Shown: one piece after another, positions 1 to 8,089 of the stretch
Numbering within the stretch: the first letter of the stretch is position 1
How the letters are laid out: every line of letters starts with the position of its first letter
Assembly (NCBI GenBank): GCA_910579735.1
Contig: CAJTUZ010000013.1
Location: 40,476 to 104,475, forward strand
Length of the DNA stretch: 64,000 nt
Direction: 5' to 3'
From: an uncultured Lachnospiraceae bacterium
GTDB taxonomy: Bacteria; Bacillota; Clostridia; Lachnospirales; Lachnospiraceae
Notes under the pieces: generated by a model
Databases searched by the model: none
The model's input: only the letters and a program-made list of their open reading frames with translations
Told to the model about the DNA's origin: nothing
Translations under genes and position numbers: made by a program

Positions 1-477
1 TTTCCGTATAAATTTCGACTGCGTATTCCTTTTGGCCATGTGGGATTTCTTTAACTGTTCATAATCATCTAAGGACTGCATCTGAAATCTGGAATACTTA
101 AGCTCCATATAATCTTCAAATAATTCTTCCCGCCTGGTGTCAACGCCGTCATTGATACTCCGCAGATTCAACATAAAATCAAACACATCATCACTTGTAA
201 TGATCCTGCTGCCATGCGGCATTTTCCCCTTTGAATTTCCTCTGCTATCCTGATAACTGCATAGTTTTGTATAATTTTCAAAAAAATTGGAACGGTTATA
301 CAGCGTATCCCGCGTCAATCCGAGTTTCTCCGCTATGACATTCAGCGCCGTCGTTTTCCCGGAACCGTTGCCGCCATACAATATGGTGACCGGTTCAAAA
401 TCCAGCACCCGCAGAGAATGCGCGGACAAAATCAGAAACGGATAAAATGTATCATAGCAGGTCCTTTTCTGATTCAT
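1..477 (-). CDS. AAA/ABC-type ATPase, 3' end beyond window edge
   Basis: About 159 codons from the 5' end are visible; the rest lies beyond the left edge. The protein starts MNQKRTCYDT, and a hydrophobic strand ending VTILYG leads into a Walker A loop, GGNGSGKTT, at residues 35-43. This is the layout of RecF/SMC- and ABC-type ATPases, where the P-loop follows a beta strand near the N-terminus. Walker B and signature motifs are not in view, so the class of ATPase and its substrate cannot be decided. A good sigma-A-like promoter lies about 110 bp upstream. The start has no strong ribosome binding site in the usual place, only a purine-rich stretch about 17 bp upstream, so its exact position is uncertain. 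Confidence 0.75.
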   Translation of the reverse strand, partial: MNQKRTCYDTFYPFLILSAHSLRVLDFEPVTILYGGNGSGKTTALNVIAEKLGLTRDTLYNRSNFFENYTKLCSYQDSRGNSKGKMPHGSRIITSDDVFDFMLNLRSINDGVDTRREELFEDYMELKYSRFQMQSLDDYEQLKKSHMAKRNTQSKFIRK

Positions 478-586
478 TGTGAAATTATACTCTTCTTCCC
501 TGTCAGGGAATTCAAAATGAGACAGATAAATCATGACAATAGAATATCCTTTCCCCGCGGCAGATTAAGCTTTCCGACAGTCTCAC

Positions 587-615
587 ACTATATGAGCTAA
601 GTCTACCACATGCAA
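587..615 (-). promoter_or_regulatory. sigma-A-type promoter for the AAA ATPase gene
   Basis: On the minus strand, TTGCAT (610-615) and TATAGT (587-592) are separated by exactly 17 bp. The only gene downstream on this strand is the ATPase starting at 477, giving a leader of roughly 100 nt. Confidence 0.5.
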
Positions 616-716
616 TATAACGTTGTCATTATCATTTTGATGTGTTTTACATTCAAACAAAATACCTTTTTAAACAGCTGCCAGACTAGTGCAGAAACTT
701 AGGGCTGATGTCCCCA

Positions 717-1556
717 TCACCCCTTTTTCTTTTTTTCCTCCACTAATTTCTCATGATAAAAATAATTGATAAACTTTACTCCTGATCCCGCCGCATAATC
801 AGCCAGAGACTCTTCCAGCCCCTTCCAGTAAACGCCGTTTTTTTCCACATAGATTTCTCTGTATTTTTCGTATAATGCAGGATAATTCGTATTAATATAC
901 TCTAAAATCGTCTTTTTGTAACCGCCTCTGAGATTCAGATTTTCAAACCAATATTCACATGTGAATTCTTTTGTCATGTCTATGATCTCAGCATACTGCG
1001 TAAGATAGGGAAAGATCGGCGACATAAATAACACCGTATAGATACCCGCCGCATGCAGCGCCTTCAGCGCCTCTATTCTTTCTGCGATTGTACTGCCATT
1101 GTCCATATCCGCCCGGAATTTTTCATGCAAGGTATTTATGGACAAAGCTGCTTTTACATGCGGCATTTTCTGAAGCAGATCAATGTCCCGCGTGATCAGT
1201 TTCGATTTGGTAGAGATGATCACATTGCAGTCTGCATAAACAAGCTGTTCCAGTATTTTTCTTGTGACTGCGTATTTTTCTTCAAAGGGATTATAGCAGT
1301 CTGTCACGGAAGAGAGCATAACGGTTTTTCCCTGCAGTTTCTTTAAACTGACAGGATTGTCACATTCCTTGACATCAATAAACGTTCCCCACTTTTCCTG
1401 ATGTCCCGTAAATCTTTTCATAAATCTGGCATAACAATATTGACAGCCGTGCGGACACCCAATGTAGGGATTGATCACATAGTCGCTGGCCGGCAGACTG
1501 GATTTTGTCAGATAGTCCCTGACTGTAACTTTATTGATGGTAATCTCAGCATTCAT
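717..1556 (-). CDS. SPL-family radical SAM protein
   Basis: A 279-residue enzyme with the radical SAM cysteine motif CPHGCQYC (C34, C38, C41), preceded by NPYIG as in spore-photoproduct-lyase-like (SPL/Rv2578c-type) proteins. Family members reductively cleave S-adenosylmethionine to make a 5'-deoxyadenosyl radical; the substrate here is unknown, and membership of the SPL-like group does not establish DNA-repair activity. The open frame runs up to 1679, but the start at 1556 is preferred. It has a GGAGGAG ribosome binding site about 9 nt upstream, and the longer form would overlap the preceding lipoprotein gene. It is the last gene of the leftward operon that begins with the 4Fe-4S membrane protein at 4173, suggesting a redox-linked role for the whole set. 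Confidence 0.82.
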   Translation of the reverse strand: MNAEITINKVTVRDYLTKSSLPASDYVINPYIGCPHGCQYCYARFMKRFTGHQEKWGTFIDVKECDNPVSLKKLQGKTVMLSSVTDCYNPFEEKYAVTRKILEQLVYADCNVIISTKSKLITRDIDLLQKMPHVKAALSINTLHEKFRADMDNGSTIAERIEALKALHAAGIYTVLFMSPIFPYLTQYAEIIDMTKEFTCEYWFENLNLRGGYKKTILEYINTNYPALYEKYREIYVEKNGVYWKGLEESLADYAAGSGVKFINYFYHEKLVEEKKKKG

Positions 1557-1650
1557 TGGTAAATCACTCCTCCATGAAAAATGTTGCGTAACCTTGTTTA
1601 TCAACTCGTCAATTCTATTTTCCAGTAATGGGACACTTGAAAAACAGCCT

Positions 1651-2883
1651 CTAGATTCCATCCAGTCCCAATGCATCAAACGAGGCCTCCAGGCAATTAT
1701 AATATCTGGCGGAAAAAGTGATCAGCCCGATCCCCTCCTCTGTCAGATAAAAATAGGAATCAAACGTACTAAGCGGTTCTTCCTCATCCAGATCCAGTCT
1801 GTCAATCCAGTCCTGCGCCGACTCTCCTTCCCATGCAATCAGGCTTTCAAAACTGCCGCTCTCCAAAAGGGATTTTACACTGTTGTCTCTCCCGATCACA
1901 TCCTCTAAACGAAGTGCCTTACCTGTCTGCAAGTCAATGGTAATACCTGTCTCCCACTGGTTGGGATGATTCACACCACGGGTATCATTATACTCATAGA
2001 TACGCATGGACAGATACCGCTCATCTTCTCTGGTGATCAAATAGGTTCTGCCGATTGAAGTATATTCTTTTTGAGCGGGGAGCAGCGTCTCCTCTCCATC
2101 CGTATAATATCCGTAAAAAAATGCTTTTTTCAACACTTCATTAATCCGCTTCTCCACTGCCTCATCCGATAACCAAATCTGCGGATATTCGATCACAATA
2201 TCAATATCCATCCTTTCATCCTGATAAGTATAAAGATAAGGCTGCACATAATAATCATAATCTGTTTCGGTATCCGCAAAAGGAACGAATTTCCAATCAT
2301 CACGCTCTACCGGTCCGCCTTCCCCATAATAATGAACGGCCCCCGAAAGGTCTTCTTTCTGTGCGATCTGAACTTTATATTCATAATTCTTCTGCAGATT
2401 GATCACATATTCCGAATCTTCATCCAGTTCCCAAAAATAAACTCCGGAAAAAACCGGTTCATACCGTCCCTCAAAAGTATACCAGCCGGAATCTTCTTCT
2501 ACCGTATAAGCAATATACTCGCTCCAGAACACATCTGTTCCTTCCAACAATATATCACAGAAAAATGTTCCATCCAGTTCTTCTATCGGCCCGAAATACG
2601 CCTGATAGCTTTCTTCGATCCCGTAAGTGCGAAACCCTTCCTGTATATACAGCGCCATCTGTTCATAGACGTCCGTCTGTTCCGCGGAAAGTTTGGAAGC
2701 ATTATGTATTTGCTCCTCTTCTGCTCCGCCTATTTCTTCTTCCGCCTGCTCCCGACCTGCCAAGCGGTCTGCCTCCATTTCATCCGGCCTGTTTGCTCTA
2801 CGGCCGCAGCCCGACAGCATCAAACAAAAAAGGAAACCGAATATAAACCGCCTGAAACTTTTCTTTTCCCTAACGCGCCTCAT
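1651..2883 (-). CDS. Lipoprotein with a C-terminal DUF3298/RsiV-like domain
   Basis: A 410-residue secreted lipoprotein. The N-terminus is basic, followed by a hydrophobic segment and a lipobox LSGC (lipidated Cys26), so it should be anchored outside the membrane. An acidic linker follows (residues about 30-60). The C-terminal 150 residues resemble DUF3298-type domains, with a tyrosine-rich fold in which a YLITRED-like strand is followed by TGKALRLEDVI. The ATG overlaps the PadR stop codon as ATGA, which implies translational coupling. A GGGGGAGGGAAAGGG stretch precedes this start, whereas the longer open frame has none. No enzymatic motif is visible; an extracellular sensor or ligand-binding role is an inference from the domain type and the operon context. 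Confidence 0.72.
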   Translation of the reverse strand: MRRVREKKSFRRFIFGFLFCLMLSGCGRRANRPDEMEADRLAGREQAEEEIGGAEEEQIHNASKLSAEQTDVYEQMALYIQEGFRTYGIEESYQAYFGPIEELDGTFFCDILLEGTDVFWSEYIAYTVEEDSGWYTFEGRYEPVFSGVYFWELDEDSEYVINLQKNYEYKVQIAQKEDLSGAVHYYGEGGPVERDDWKFVPFADTETDYDYYVQPYLYTYQDERMDIDIVIEYPQIWLSDEAVEKRINEVLKKAFFYGYYTDGEETLLPAQKEYTSIGRTYLITREDERYLSMRIYEYNDTRGVNHPNQWETGITIDLQTGKALRLEDVIGRDNSVKSLLESGSFESLIAWEGESAQDWIDRLDLDEEEPLSTFDSYFYLTEEGIGLITFSARYYNCLEASFDALGLDGI

Positions 2884-3440
2884 CCCTTTCCCTCCCCCTG
2901 CAGATCTTTCAACTCTTTCACCGCTTCCTGACACCATTCCAGATAGGCCTGATACGTTTTGATACCGAAATCTGCCGTCAGAAGATAATACCGGTGTGCC
3001 GGGTCTTCCAGTTTTACTTTTTGCAGAGTTTCCGCGGCCGCCAGAAGATTCTGCAATTCCTCCTGCGTCTTTTGCCGGAATGCTTCAATATGCTGCAGAG
3101 CCTCTGATACGCCCGCCTCCGCCCCGAAAAACAGTTTTAAAAGCGTCTCATAACGCAGTTCGTCTTTTTCTACCGGAAGAGTCAGCCAGTTTCGCAGATA
3201 TTCCCGTCCGCTCTCCGTGATCGTATAGATGATCTTATTTTGGTTATTCTGTGTTTCGTCCCTTTTTTGGGCAAATCCCCTATTGACCAATTCGGTTAAT
3301 GTCGGATAAATACTGCCGTAACTTGCTCCCCAGAAATAACGCAGCGCCGTATCCATCCGTTTTTTGATCTCATACCCAGTCAGTTCCTCGTGATTTAACA
3401 GACCCAAGATGACACAGTCAAGTTTTTTCTCCGTCGCCAT
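2880..3440 (-). CDS. PadR-family transcriptional regulator
   Basis: A 186-residue protein with the PadR winged-helix domain at residues 8-85 (ILGLLNHEELTGYEIKKRM, then SYGSIYPTLTELVNRGF) and a C-terminal helical dimerisation region rich in Glu and Leu (residues 100-180). PadR proteins are usually repressors released by small phenolic or drug-like ligands. The gene overlaps the upstream 4Fe-4S protein by 23 nt and the downstream lipoprotein by 4 nt, so it is embedded in its own operon. The perfect palindrome 4209-4227 between -35 and -10 of the operon promoter is the obvious candidate operator, pointing to autoregulation. GGAG lies 8 nt before the ATG. Confidence 0.88.
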   Translation of the reverse strand: MATEKKLDCVILGLLNHEELTGYEIKKRMDTALRYFWGASYGSIYPTLTELVNRGFAQKRDETQNNQNKIIYTITESGREYLRNWLTLPVEKDELRYETLLKLFFGAEAGVSEALQHIEAFRQKTQEELQNLLAAAETLQKVKLEDPAHRYYLLTADFGIKTYQAYLEWCQEAVKELKDLQGEGKG

Positions 3441-4173
3441 GGTTTTGACTCCTCATTCCATAACCTAATATATGATGCGGACAGCCGTCGATACAGCTCC
3501 CGCACTGAATACATTCCGCGTTTCCAATGTGACCCGCCTGCACCATTTCCTGCACCGGCAGGCTCATGGGACATTCTTTACTGCATTTCCCACATGAAAC
3601 GCACTGCGCCTTATCCCGGACCTGTATATGCAGTCCCGGCAGATGCAGGATACCGCGCAGTTTCATGCCAAGTGCCATGAAAGGCGCCATCCAGCAAAAA
3701 TAATGGCAAAACGCCCGTTTCCCAAATAGAAGAGCCGGAATCAGAATGAGGCACAGGATACCGTAATAGATCACGTAACTTTGAATGGACGAGACTGATA
3801 TCCCGTGTTCCGTTTCAAAGAAAAAGTCTGCTTCCAGCGTTTCTTTACCATGAAAATAGCAGTAAATGACTCCCGCAAGCCAGATGACCCAGATCACATA
3901 TTTTATCACATTGCCAAATCGATGTCCCGGTCTCCCATCATTTACTGAAAACGCACATTCCTGCAGGGCGCCTGCCGGACAAAACCAGGCGCAGAACACT
4001 CTGCCAAACGGAATTGATAAAACAAATTGTACCATAAAAACAAAAAAGCTGCCATTGATAATTCCCTGTAATCCCGCACTTATGATCAAAGCAGGACTAA
4101 AATAATACAGTGTTACGGGAAAAAATAGTAACGACATGATCAAAATACCTTTTCTTATCTTCTGTCTTTTCAT
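3418..4173 (-). CDS. Polytopic membrane 4Fe-4S protein (NapH/YccM-like)
   Basis: 251 residues with about four to five hydrophobic segments. A CAWFCPAG motif (C61, C65) follows the second, and a second CHYFC motif follows the fourth. The cytoplasmic tail carries two ferredoxin-type clusters, CVSCGKCSKECP and CIQCGSCIDGCP. This layout is that of NapH/NosR/YccM-type electron-transfer proteins that pass electrons across or along the membrane. The partner is not identified; the operon also encodes a lipoprotein and a radical SAM enzyme. It is the first gene of the PadR-controlled operon, with GGAGG 6 nt before the ATG. A second protein of the same general class is encoded at 17937-18773. Confidence 0.82.
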   Translation of the reverse strand: MKRQKIRKGILIMSLLFFPVTLYYFSPALIISAGLQGIINGSFFVFMVQFVLSIPFGRVFCAWFCPAGALQECAFSVNDGRPGHRFGNVIKYVIWVIWLAGVIYCYFHGKETLEADFFFETEHGISVSSIQSYVIYYGILCLILIPALLFGKRAFCHYFCWMAPFMALGMKLRGILHLPGLHIQVRDKAQCVSCGKCSKECPMSLPVQEMVQAGHIGNAECIQCGSCIDGCPHHILGYGMRSQNHGDGEKT

Positions 4174-4205
4174 TGTTTTCCTCCATATATTAGTGTGGTA
4201 TATGT

Positions 4206-4234
4206 ATTATATATCATACTGATATATTGTGCAA
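4206..4234 (-). promoter_or_regulatory. Promoter of the PadR operon
   Basis: Minus-strand TTGCAC (4229-4234) and TATAAT (4206-4211) lie 17 bp apart, 33 bp upstream of the first gene of the operon. The -10 box is a perfect match to the sigma-A consensus. The promoter lies inside the 3' end of the truncated GyrI-like frame. Confidence 0.72.
4209..4227. promoter_or_regulatory. Palindromic operator, likely PadR site
   Basis: ATATATCA-tac-TGATATAT is a perfect 8-3-8 inverted repeat filling the spacer of the operon promoter and overlapping its -10 box. A protein bound here would block RNA polymerase. PadR, encoded as the second gene of the operon, is the likeliest ligand (inference). Confidence 0.6.
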
Positions 4235-4236
4235 GT

Positions 4237-4269
4237 AAAAAAGCGGTTCAGCCTGCTTTGGCTGAACCG
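4237..4269 (-). terminator. Rho-independent terminator
   Basis: CGGTTCAGCC and GGCTGAACCG form a perfect 10-bp stem (4244-4253 with 4260-4269) with a 6-nt loop, followed on the minus strand by six T. It lies inside the open frame of the GyrI-like gene, upstream of that frame's stop codon, and separates this transcript from the PadR operon. Confidence 0.8.
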
Positions 4270-4720
4270 GCGTCTCTTTATCTTCGGATCGGATGCCGCT
4301 TTCACGGCCCGGGCAAATTCTTCTTCTGTCACAAATTCCGGCAGACGGATGAGCGATATCCAGTGAAACGCGGACTTATCTATAGCGTGTCCCTCATGAT
4401 CATTCTTATCTGCGGGCCGTCCTTTTTTCTCCTGCCACCAGAAACCCTCTAACGGCGGAACCACATACTCATAAAATCCGGGGATCTTATGCGTCCCCTT
4501 ATAGCTCATTTTGATCGTATAGGATACTGCATATAATACGGCGATCGCTTTTTGATACGCGCCGTCTTCTTCATTGGGATCTCCCTGTCCCCGCACGGCT
4601 GCATAAGATATCTTCGGCACTTTTACGATAACAGGCTCTTTTCCCGTTCCGTAAAGATCTTTATATTCTTTTTTAAAATCAAAAGGCATCCTCTTCTCCT
4701 TTCTTACTGTCCGGCATTTT

Positions 4721-5101
4721 TCAGACGCCTCGTTTTCCGGTTTCAATAAACTCCATCAATTCTTCCACATTGTCGAACGTATCATAATCCCCGCTGATTC
4801 CTTCTCTGTGATAAACCACGCCGTTTTGTTCATTCCGCTCCAGACAGTCCAACAGATGCTCCACACCGTATTGTCGGGCGAAGAGCGTAAACACATACGG
4901 CTTTATCTTTTGCAGTAATCCCTTCCTGCAAACCTCCTTACATGCAAAACAATGCGCTATCTCCTTTTCCATGGAGCATTTGCGGTTTTCACACCACTCC
5001 TTGTCATGACAGTTATCCGCACCACAGCCGCCACAGTTTTCATTTTCCGCACACAGACAGCACGCCAGTCCGCATCTGGCAATTCCCAGTTCTCTTTTCA
5101 T
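4721..5101 (-). CDS. DUF3795 cysteine-rich protein
   Basis: 126 residues beginning MKRELGIARCGLACCLC, the signature of DUF3795 proteins. About fourteen cysteines fall in the first 70 residues (CLC, CGGCG, C-x6-C, C-x3-C, CFACKEVC), so a metal- or cluster-binding N-terminal region is likely. The C-terminal half is helical and cysteine-free. Function of the family is not established. The start at 5101 is preferred over the longer frame to 5170 because conserved sequence begins here and a GGAAGGAA stretch precedes it. It lies between a WYL regulator and the GyrI-like gene in one direction, with 31 nt to the latter. Confidence 0.75.
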   Translation of the reverse strand: MKRELGIARCGLACCLCAENENCGGCGADNCHDKEWCENRKCSMEKEIAHCFACKEVCRKGLLQKIKPYVFTLFARQYGVEHLLDCLERNEQNGVVYHREGISGDYDTFDNVEELMEFIETGKRGV

Positions 5102-5150
5102 CCGTATCGTTCCTTCCTTTCTGCGTTCTTCCTTCATTGTAGCGCACCAT

Positions 5151-5172
5151 ATACGACATCTATATGTCATAT
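5151..5172. promoter_or_regulatory. Imperfect palindrome upstream of the DUF3795 gene
   Basis: ATACGACAT-ctat-ATGTCATAT is a 9-4-9 inverted repeat with one mismatch, located at the end of the WYL regulator gene and 50 bp before the DUF3795 start. It is a plausible binding site for the WYL regulator encoded next to it (inference); no strong promoter was found around it. Confidence 0.4.
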
Positions 5173-6093
5173 ATCATGATATAAATTTAGAATCTTTTCA
5201 GCCTGTGCGGCAATCCTCTCTCTGACAGACAACGGTGATAATACTTCCACCGTGTCTCCTAAGGATAACAGAATCCCGATCCACCACTGTTCATCCTCTA
5301 CGATGGACAGACGCATGATAACGCTCCTATCAGCCATCTGCTCCTCTACCTGTCCGTGCAGATATTCTTTCAGGCGGTATACCGCTTCCGGTCTGCACTT
5401 TATTTTCAGTTCCGTCTTCACACGCTTATAATATATTTCACTGCGCAGCTGATGTTCCTGTAAAACCGCGTCAGCCGCAGGATGTTCCTTTGAAAAGGCC
5501 CTGTCCGACAGTTCCAGATTCTCCATCCGGACCAGTTTATACATTCTGTAATCCTGTTTTTCCACACAATAAGCCAGAAGATACCAGGCATACCACTGAT
5601 ACATCACCGCAATCGGCTCCGTCGTATGCCGCCCCGCCTGGCCGTTATGATTGGTATAACCAAAACAGACGGTTATTCTTTCCCGAACTGCTCTTTGCAG
5701 ATCTGCGAGCAGTTTTTCATCACCCTCTCTCAAAACGGAAAAGTCCAGTATCAATCCTGTCTGCGCACCATTTGATAAAGCGGAGAACTTCTCGTACGTA
5801 TCCGCTAATCCTGCATTTCCCGAAACGGATGTCAGACCTTTTAACGCCGTCAGAATATAAGCTGATTCATCCTGTGAGATCAATTGATGATTCAGTGTAA
5901 AGCGTTCCTCTATTTTGTATCCGCCGTTTGTACCGTTTAATGCAATAACCGGAATACCCGCCACACATAGGGAATCGATATCTCTTTGTATCGTGCGGAC
6001 GGATACTTCGAAATGCCTCGCCAGTTCCGAGGCGGACGCTTTCCCGTGATTCATCAGATAAATGGTAAGAGCATACAGTCTGTCTGTGCGCAT
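5167..6093 (-). CDS. HTH/WYL-domain transcriptional regulator (YafY-like)
   Basis: 308 residues. An N-terminal winged helix (about 1-60) contains ASELARHFEVSVRTIQRDIDSL, typical of HTH_11 regulators. A central WYL domain (about 130-205, around the IAVMYQWYAWYLLAYC strand) and a C-terminal WCX-like extension follow. Such proteins sense a ligand, often a nucleotide or nucleic acid, through the WYL domain. GGAG precedes the ATG. The downstream DUF3795 and GyrI-like genes run in the same direction and are the obvious targets; the palindrome 5151-5172 lies between. Confidence 0.87.
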   Translation of the reverse strand: MRTDRLYALTIYLMNHGKASASELARHFEVSVRTIQRDIDSLCVAGIPVIALNGTNGGYKIEERFTLNHQLISQDESAYILTALKGLTSVSGNAGLADTYEKFSALSNGAQTGLILDFSVLREGDEKLLADLQRAVRERITVCFGYTNHNGQAGRHTTEPIAVMYQWYAWYLLAYCVEKQDYRMYKLVRMENLELSDRAFSKEHPAADAVLQEHQLRSEIYYKRVKTELKIKCRPEAVYRLKEYLHGQVEEQMADRSVIMRLSIVEDEQWWIGILLSLGDTVEVLSPLSVRERIAAQAEKILNLYHDI

Positions 6094-6120
6094 AAGGTTT
6101 TCTCCTTTTTATCAGATCCG

Positions 6121-6537
6121 CTACTTATTTAAAATTGACATAACGCTTCCGACCTTGTTCTGCACAAATCCCAGTTTCTCATAATAAGAAATAAGCGGCT
6201 CATTTTCCGCGACCAGAAACAAATACAGATAATCTTTATATTTTTCTTTGACCATATTAGTCAACTCTTTGCCGATACCGCATTTCTGATAAGCCGGATT
6301 GATCAGCAGATAATGCACATATGCCGTCAACTCGCCGTCGTCGAGCGCATTGATAAGTCCTGCCAGTTTCTCTCCGTCCCATGCGGTAATCAGCGTTTCG
6401 CAGTTATGCAATGCCTTCCATAAGCGCTCCGGATAGTTACCCGAAAGCCAGCCTACCGATAGAAACAGTTCTTCTAACTGCGCCTGCGTGAAATTTCTGT
6501 CGTTTGTGTAAGTAATGTTTGGTGTCCGGTTGTTCAT
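6121..6537 (-). CDS. GNAT-family N-acetyltransferase
   Basis: 138 residues with the GNAT acetyl-CoA-binding motif A, NPAYQKCGIGKELTNMV (about 92-108), and the C-terminal ISYYEKLGFVQ strand/helix. It probably acetylates a small amine or a protein N-terminus; the substrate cannot be read from sequence. It is in a leftward gene string with a Nudix hydrolase upstream (gap 67 bp) and the WYL regulator downstream (gap 27 bp). Confidence 0.87.
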   Translation of the reverse strand: MNNRTPNITYTNDRNFTQAQLEELFLSVGWLSGNYPERLWKALHNCETLITAWDGEKLAGLINALDDGELTAYVHYLLINPAYQKCGIGKELTNMVKEKYKDYLYLFLVAENEPLISYYEKLGFVQNKVGSVMSILNK

Positions 6538-6604
6538 TGCTTTTATACCATACCTTTCTCTTCTTTAAATGTCCGTATCCGTTCATGGCCTGTTCCTTAC
6601 AGCC

Positions 6605-7039
6605 TTACAGATATCCTCTTCTTCGCGCCTCCTCCAGCAACTTCGGCTGGATTTGCGGATATGTCCAGTTATCTGCCAAATGATCCGTAATCAAAATACT
6701 TTCTATCTCACTGTGCAACGGTTCAAAAGAAAATATCTCGGCGATAAAGAGCATACCGAAACTTTCATCATCCTCATTTTCATTGATCCTTGTTTTTCCT
6801 TTAACGGAATATACACAGACCGGTTTTATCGTAAAATCTACCGCGCCTGTTTCCTCCTGCAGCTCCCGCCTGGCCGTGGCAGTGATGTCCTCACCGCTTT
6901 CCCTGTGCCCGCCGGGTATTTCATAGGTATTTCTTTCCCTGTGTCTGCAAAATACCCATTTGCCGTCCGTTTTGGAAATAATGACCGCAAATTGCAGGAA
7001 TGCATCATCCACCTCGTCATAAAACTTCACTTCTATCAT
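6605..7039 (-). CDS. Nudix hydrolase
   Basis: 144 residues with a complete Nudix box, GGHRESGEDITATARRELQ followed by EETG, at about residues 44-66, which binds Mg and cleaves nucleoside diphosphate derivatives. Start 7039 is chosen because its ATG overlaps the stop of the epimerase gene (ATGA) and GGAGG lies upstream; the open frame extends to 7123 without a better start. Translational coupling with the NAD-dependent epimerase suggests, but does not prove, action on a nucleotide sugar or cofactor. Confidence 0.85.
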   Translation of the reverse strand: MIEVKFYDEVDDAFLQFAVIISKTDGKWVFCRHRERNTYEIPGGHRESGEDITATARRELQEETGAVDFTIKPVCVYSVKGKTRINENEDDESFGMLFIAEIFSFEPLHSEIESILITDHLADNWTYPQIQPKLLEEARRRGYL

Positions 7040-7944
7040 TTTATACCGGCCTCCTTCTGAGGATGACATTCCGTTTCTCTCCGTATCATGTCTATGTAAT
7101 AATCGAGCAGACTGTAAATCCATTCGTTTAACTCGGAAAAATGGTATCCTAACTGTCTCGCCCGCTCCGTATGGATGCTGTAGGCCGGCGTCCCGTTATA
7201 CGGCGCCTCTTCTCCCTCACTATCGATCACTGCCGCATAGCCCGTTTTCTTTTCCACATATTCCAGAATCTGCCGTATGGAAATGGTACCGCCGTTACTG
7301 CCGTTTAACGCTCCCCGATAATCCTTGTCCGCTAAAAAGGCCAGAAATTTACCGGCCTCATCCGAACGGATAAATCCCATTGGCGCATCCGCATTATCAA
7401 TATTCATTGGCACGTTTTTCATTGCATGCTCGATATAAAATTTTAATCTTTTGGTGTAATCATCCTCTCCAATCACAAACGGATAGCGGACGGCAATCCA
7501 GTTCTTATCCGCGTACTTCTGCCACAGGGCGCATTCCGCCTGTCTTTTTACCACATCATAGGGATGATCGGCCCTGCCGCACCACTCCAGAGTTTTATGG
7601 ACCGCGTCAAAATCTTCTTCCTTCGTATCCATATGCTTCGGATCATATACAGCCGTCGTGGACATATAGATATATTTGTTAAAATCAAGCGTTTCCATGG
7701 CGCTCTTTATGTCATTGGAAGCATAGGCAATATTATCAAATACCACATCAAAATGCAGTCCGGCAAATGCCCTTTTCATACTTTCGATATCTGTCCGTTC
7801 TACGCGTATCCGTTTCACGCGCTCTCCAAACGGATACGCGGCATTGCCCCTTGTAGCGATCGTCACATCATGCCCAAGTGCGAGCAGCTCCTTTACCATA
7901 TGGATACCGAAAAAACGCGTACCTCCTATCACTAAAATATTCAT
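7036..7944 (-). CDS. NAD-dependent epimerase/dehydratase (extended SDR)
   Basis: 302 residues of the extended short-chain dehydrogenase fold. The Rossmann glycine motif IGGTRFFG is at residues 6-13, and an active-site-type YDVVK lies near residue 143 after STTAVYDPKHMD. These enzymes epimerise or dehydrate nucleotide sugars. It is the first gene of a leftward series and has its own strong promoter at 8027-8056. GGAGG is about 10 nt before the ATG. Confidence 0.84.
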   Translation of the reverse strand: MNILVIGGTRFFGIHMVKELLALGHDVTIATRGNAAYPFGERVKRIRVERTDIESMKRAFAGLHFDVVFDNIAYASNDIKSAMETLDFNKYIYMSTTAVYDPKHMDTKEEDFDAVHKTLEWCGRADHPYDVVKRQAECALWQKYADKNWIAVRYPFVIGEDDYTKRLKFYIEHAMKNVPMNIDNADAPMGFIRSDEAGKFLAFLADKDYRGALNGSNGGTISIRQILEYVEKKTGYAAVIDSEGEEAPYNGTPAYSIHTERARQLGYHFSELNEWIYSLLDYYIDMIRRETECHPQKEAGIK

Positions 7945-8026
7945 ATATAACGTTCCTCCCTTTTCTCATTTATCCGGCCTGCATCTTTTTTTATCAGGCT
8001 TGGCGCTATGAAAATTCCTGACTTTT

Positions 8027-8056
8027 ATTATAAGTACAGTTACTTCTAAAAGTCAA
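8027..8056 (-). promoter_or_regulatory. Sigma-A promoter for the epimerase series
   Basis: Minus-strand TTGACT (8051-8056), an 18-bp spacer and TATAAT (8027-8032). The -35 box lies 3 bp from the hairpin of the terminator that ends the preceding operon, so one operon stops and the next begins within about 50 bp. The short inverted repeat AAGTA-actg-TACTT sits in the spacer. Confidence 0.68.
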
Positions 8057-8059
8057 CAA

Positions 8060-8081
8060 CCCCCGCAGCAAACCGCGGGGG
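8060..8081 (-). terminator. Terminator of the TetR/FMN/EFR1 operon
   Basis: CCCCCGC and GCGGGGG form a 7-bp all-GC stem with an 8-nt loop, 9 bp after the stop of the EFR1 gene. The downstream tail on the minus strand is only moderately T-rich (TTGTTGACTTTT). Confidence 0.6.
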
Positions 8082-8089
8082 CAGATTAA

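Larger units (their letters stand above)
4207..4689 (-). pseudogene. GyrI-like small-molecule-binding protein, 3' end lost
   Basis: The first ~135 residues match the GyrI-like (SOUL-type) proteins that start MPFDFKKEYKDLY and contain GDPNEEDGAYQKAI and a VVPPLEGFWWQ segment. Full-length relatives are about 200-215 residues, as I recall, and end with a conserved domain around an MHIGSYDDEP-like motif. Here the similarity stops near residue 138, and the last ~22 codons read through a terminator hairpin and the next operon's promoter to a chance stop at 4207. Transcripts ending at the terminator would lack a stop codon. Start ATG 4689 has AGGAG 6 nt upstream. It is the last gene of the WYL / DUF3795 series and is probably a deletion derivative. 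Confidence 0.7.

Noticed and set aside
418..600. 60-codon plus-strand frame near the left edge
   Set aside because: Overlaps the 5' end and leader of the ATPase gene; no ribosome binding site and no similarity.
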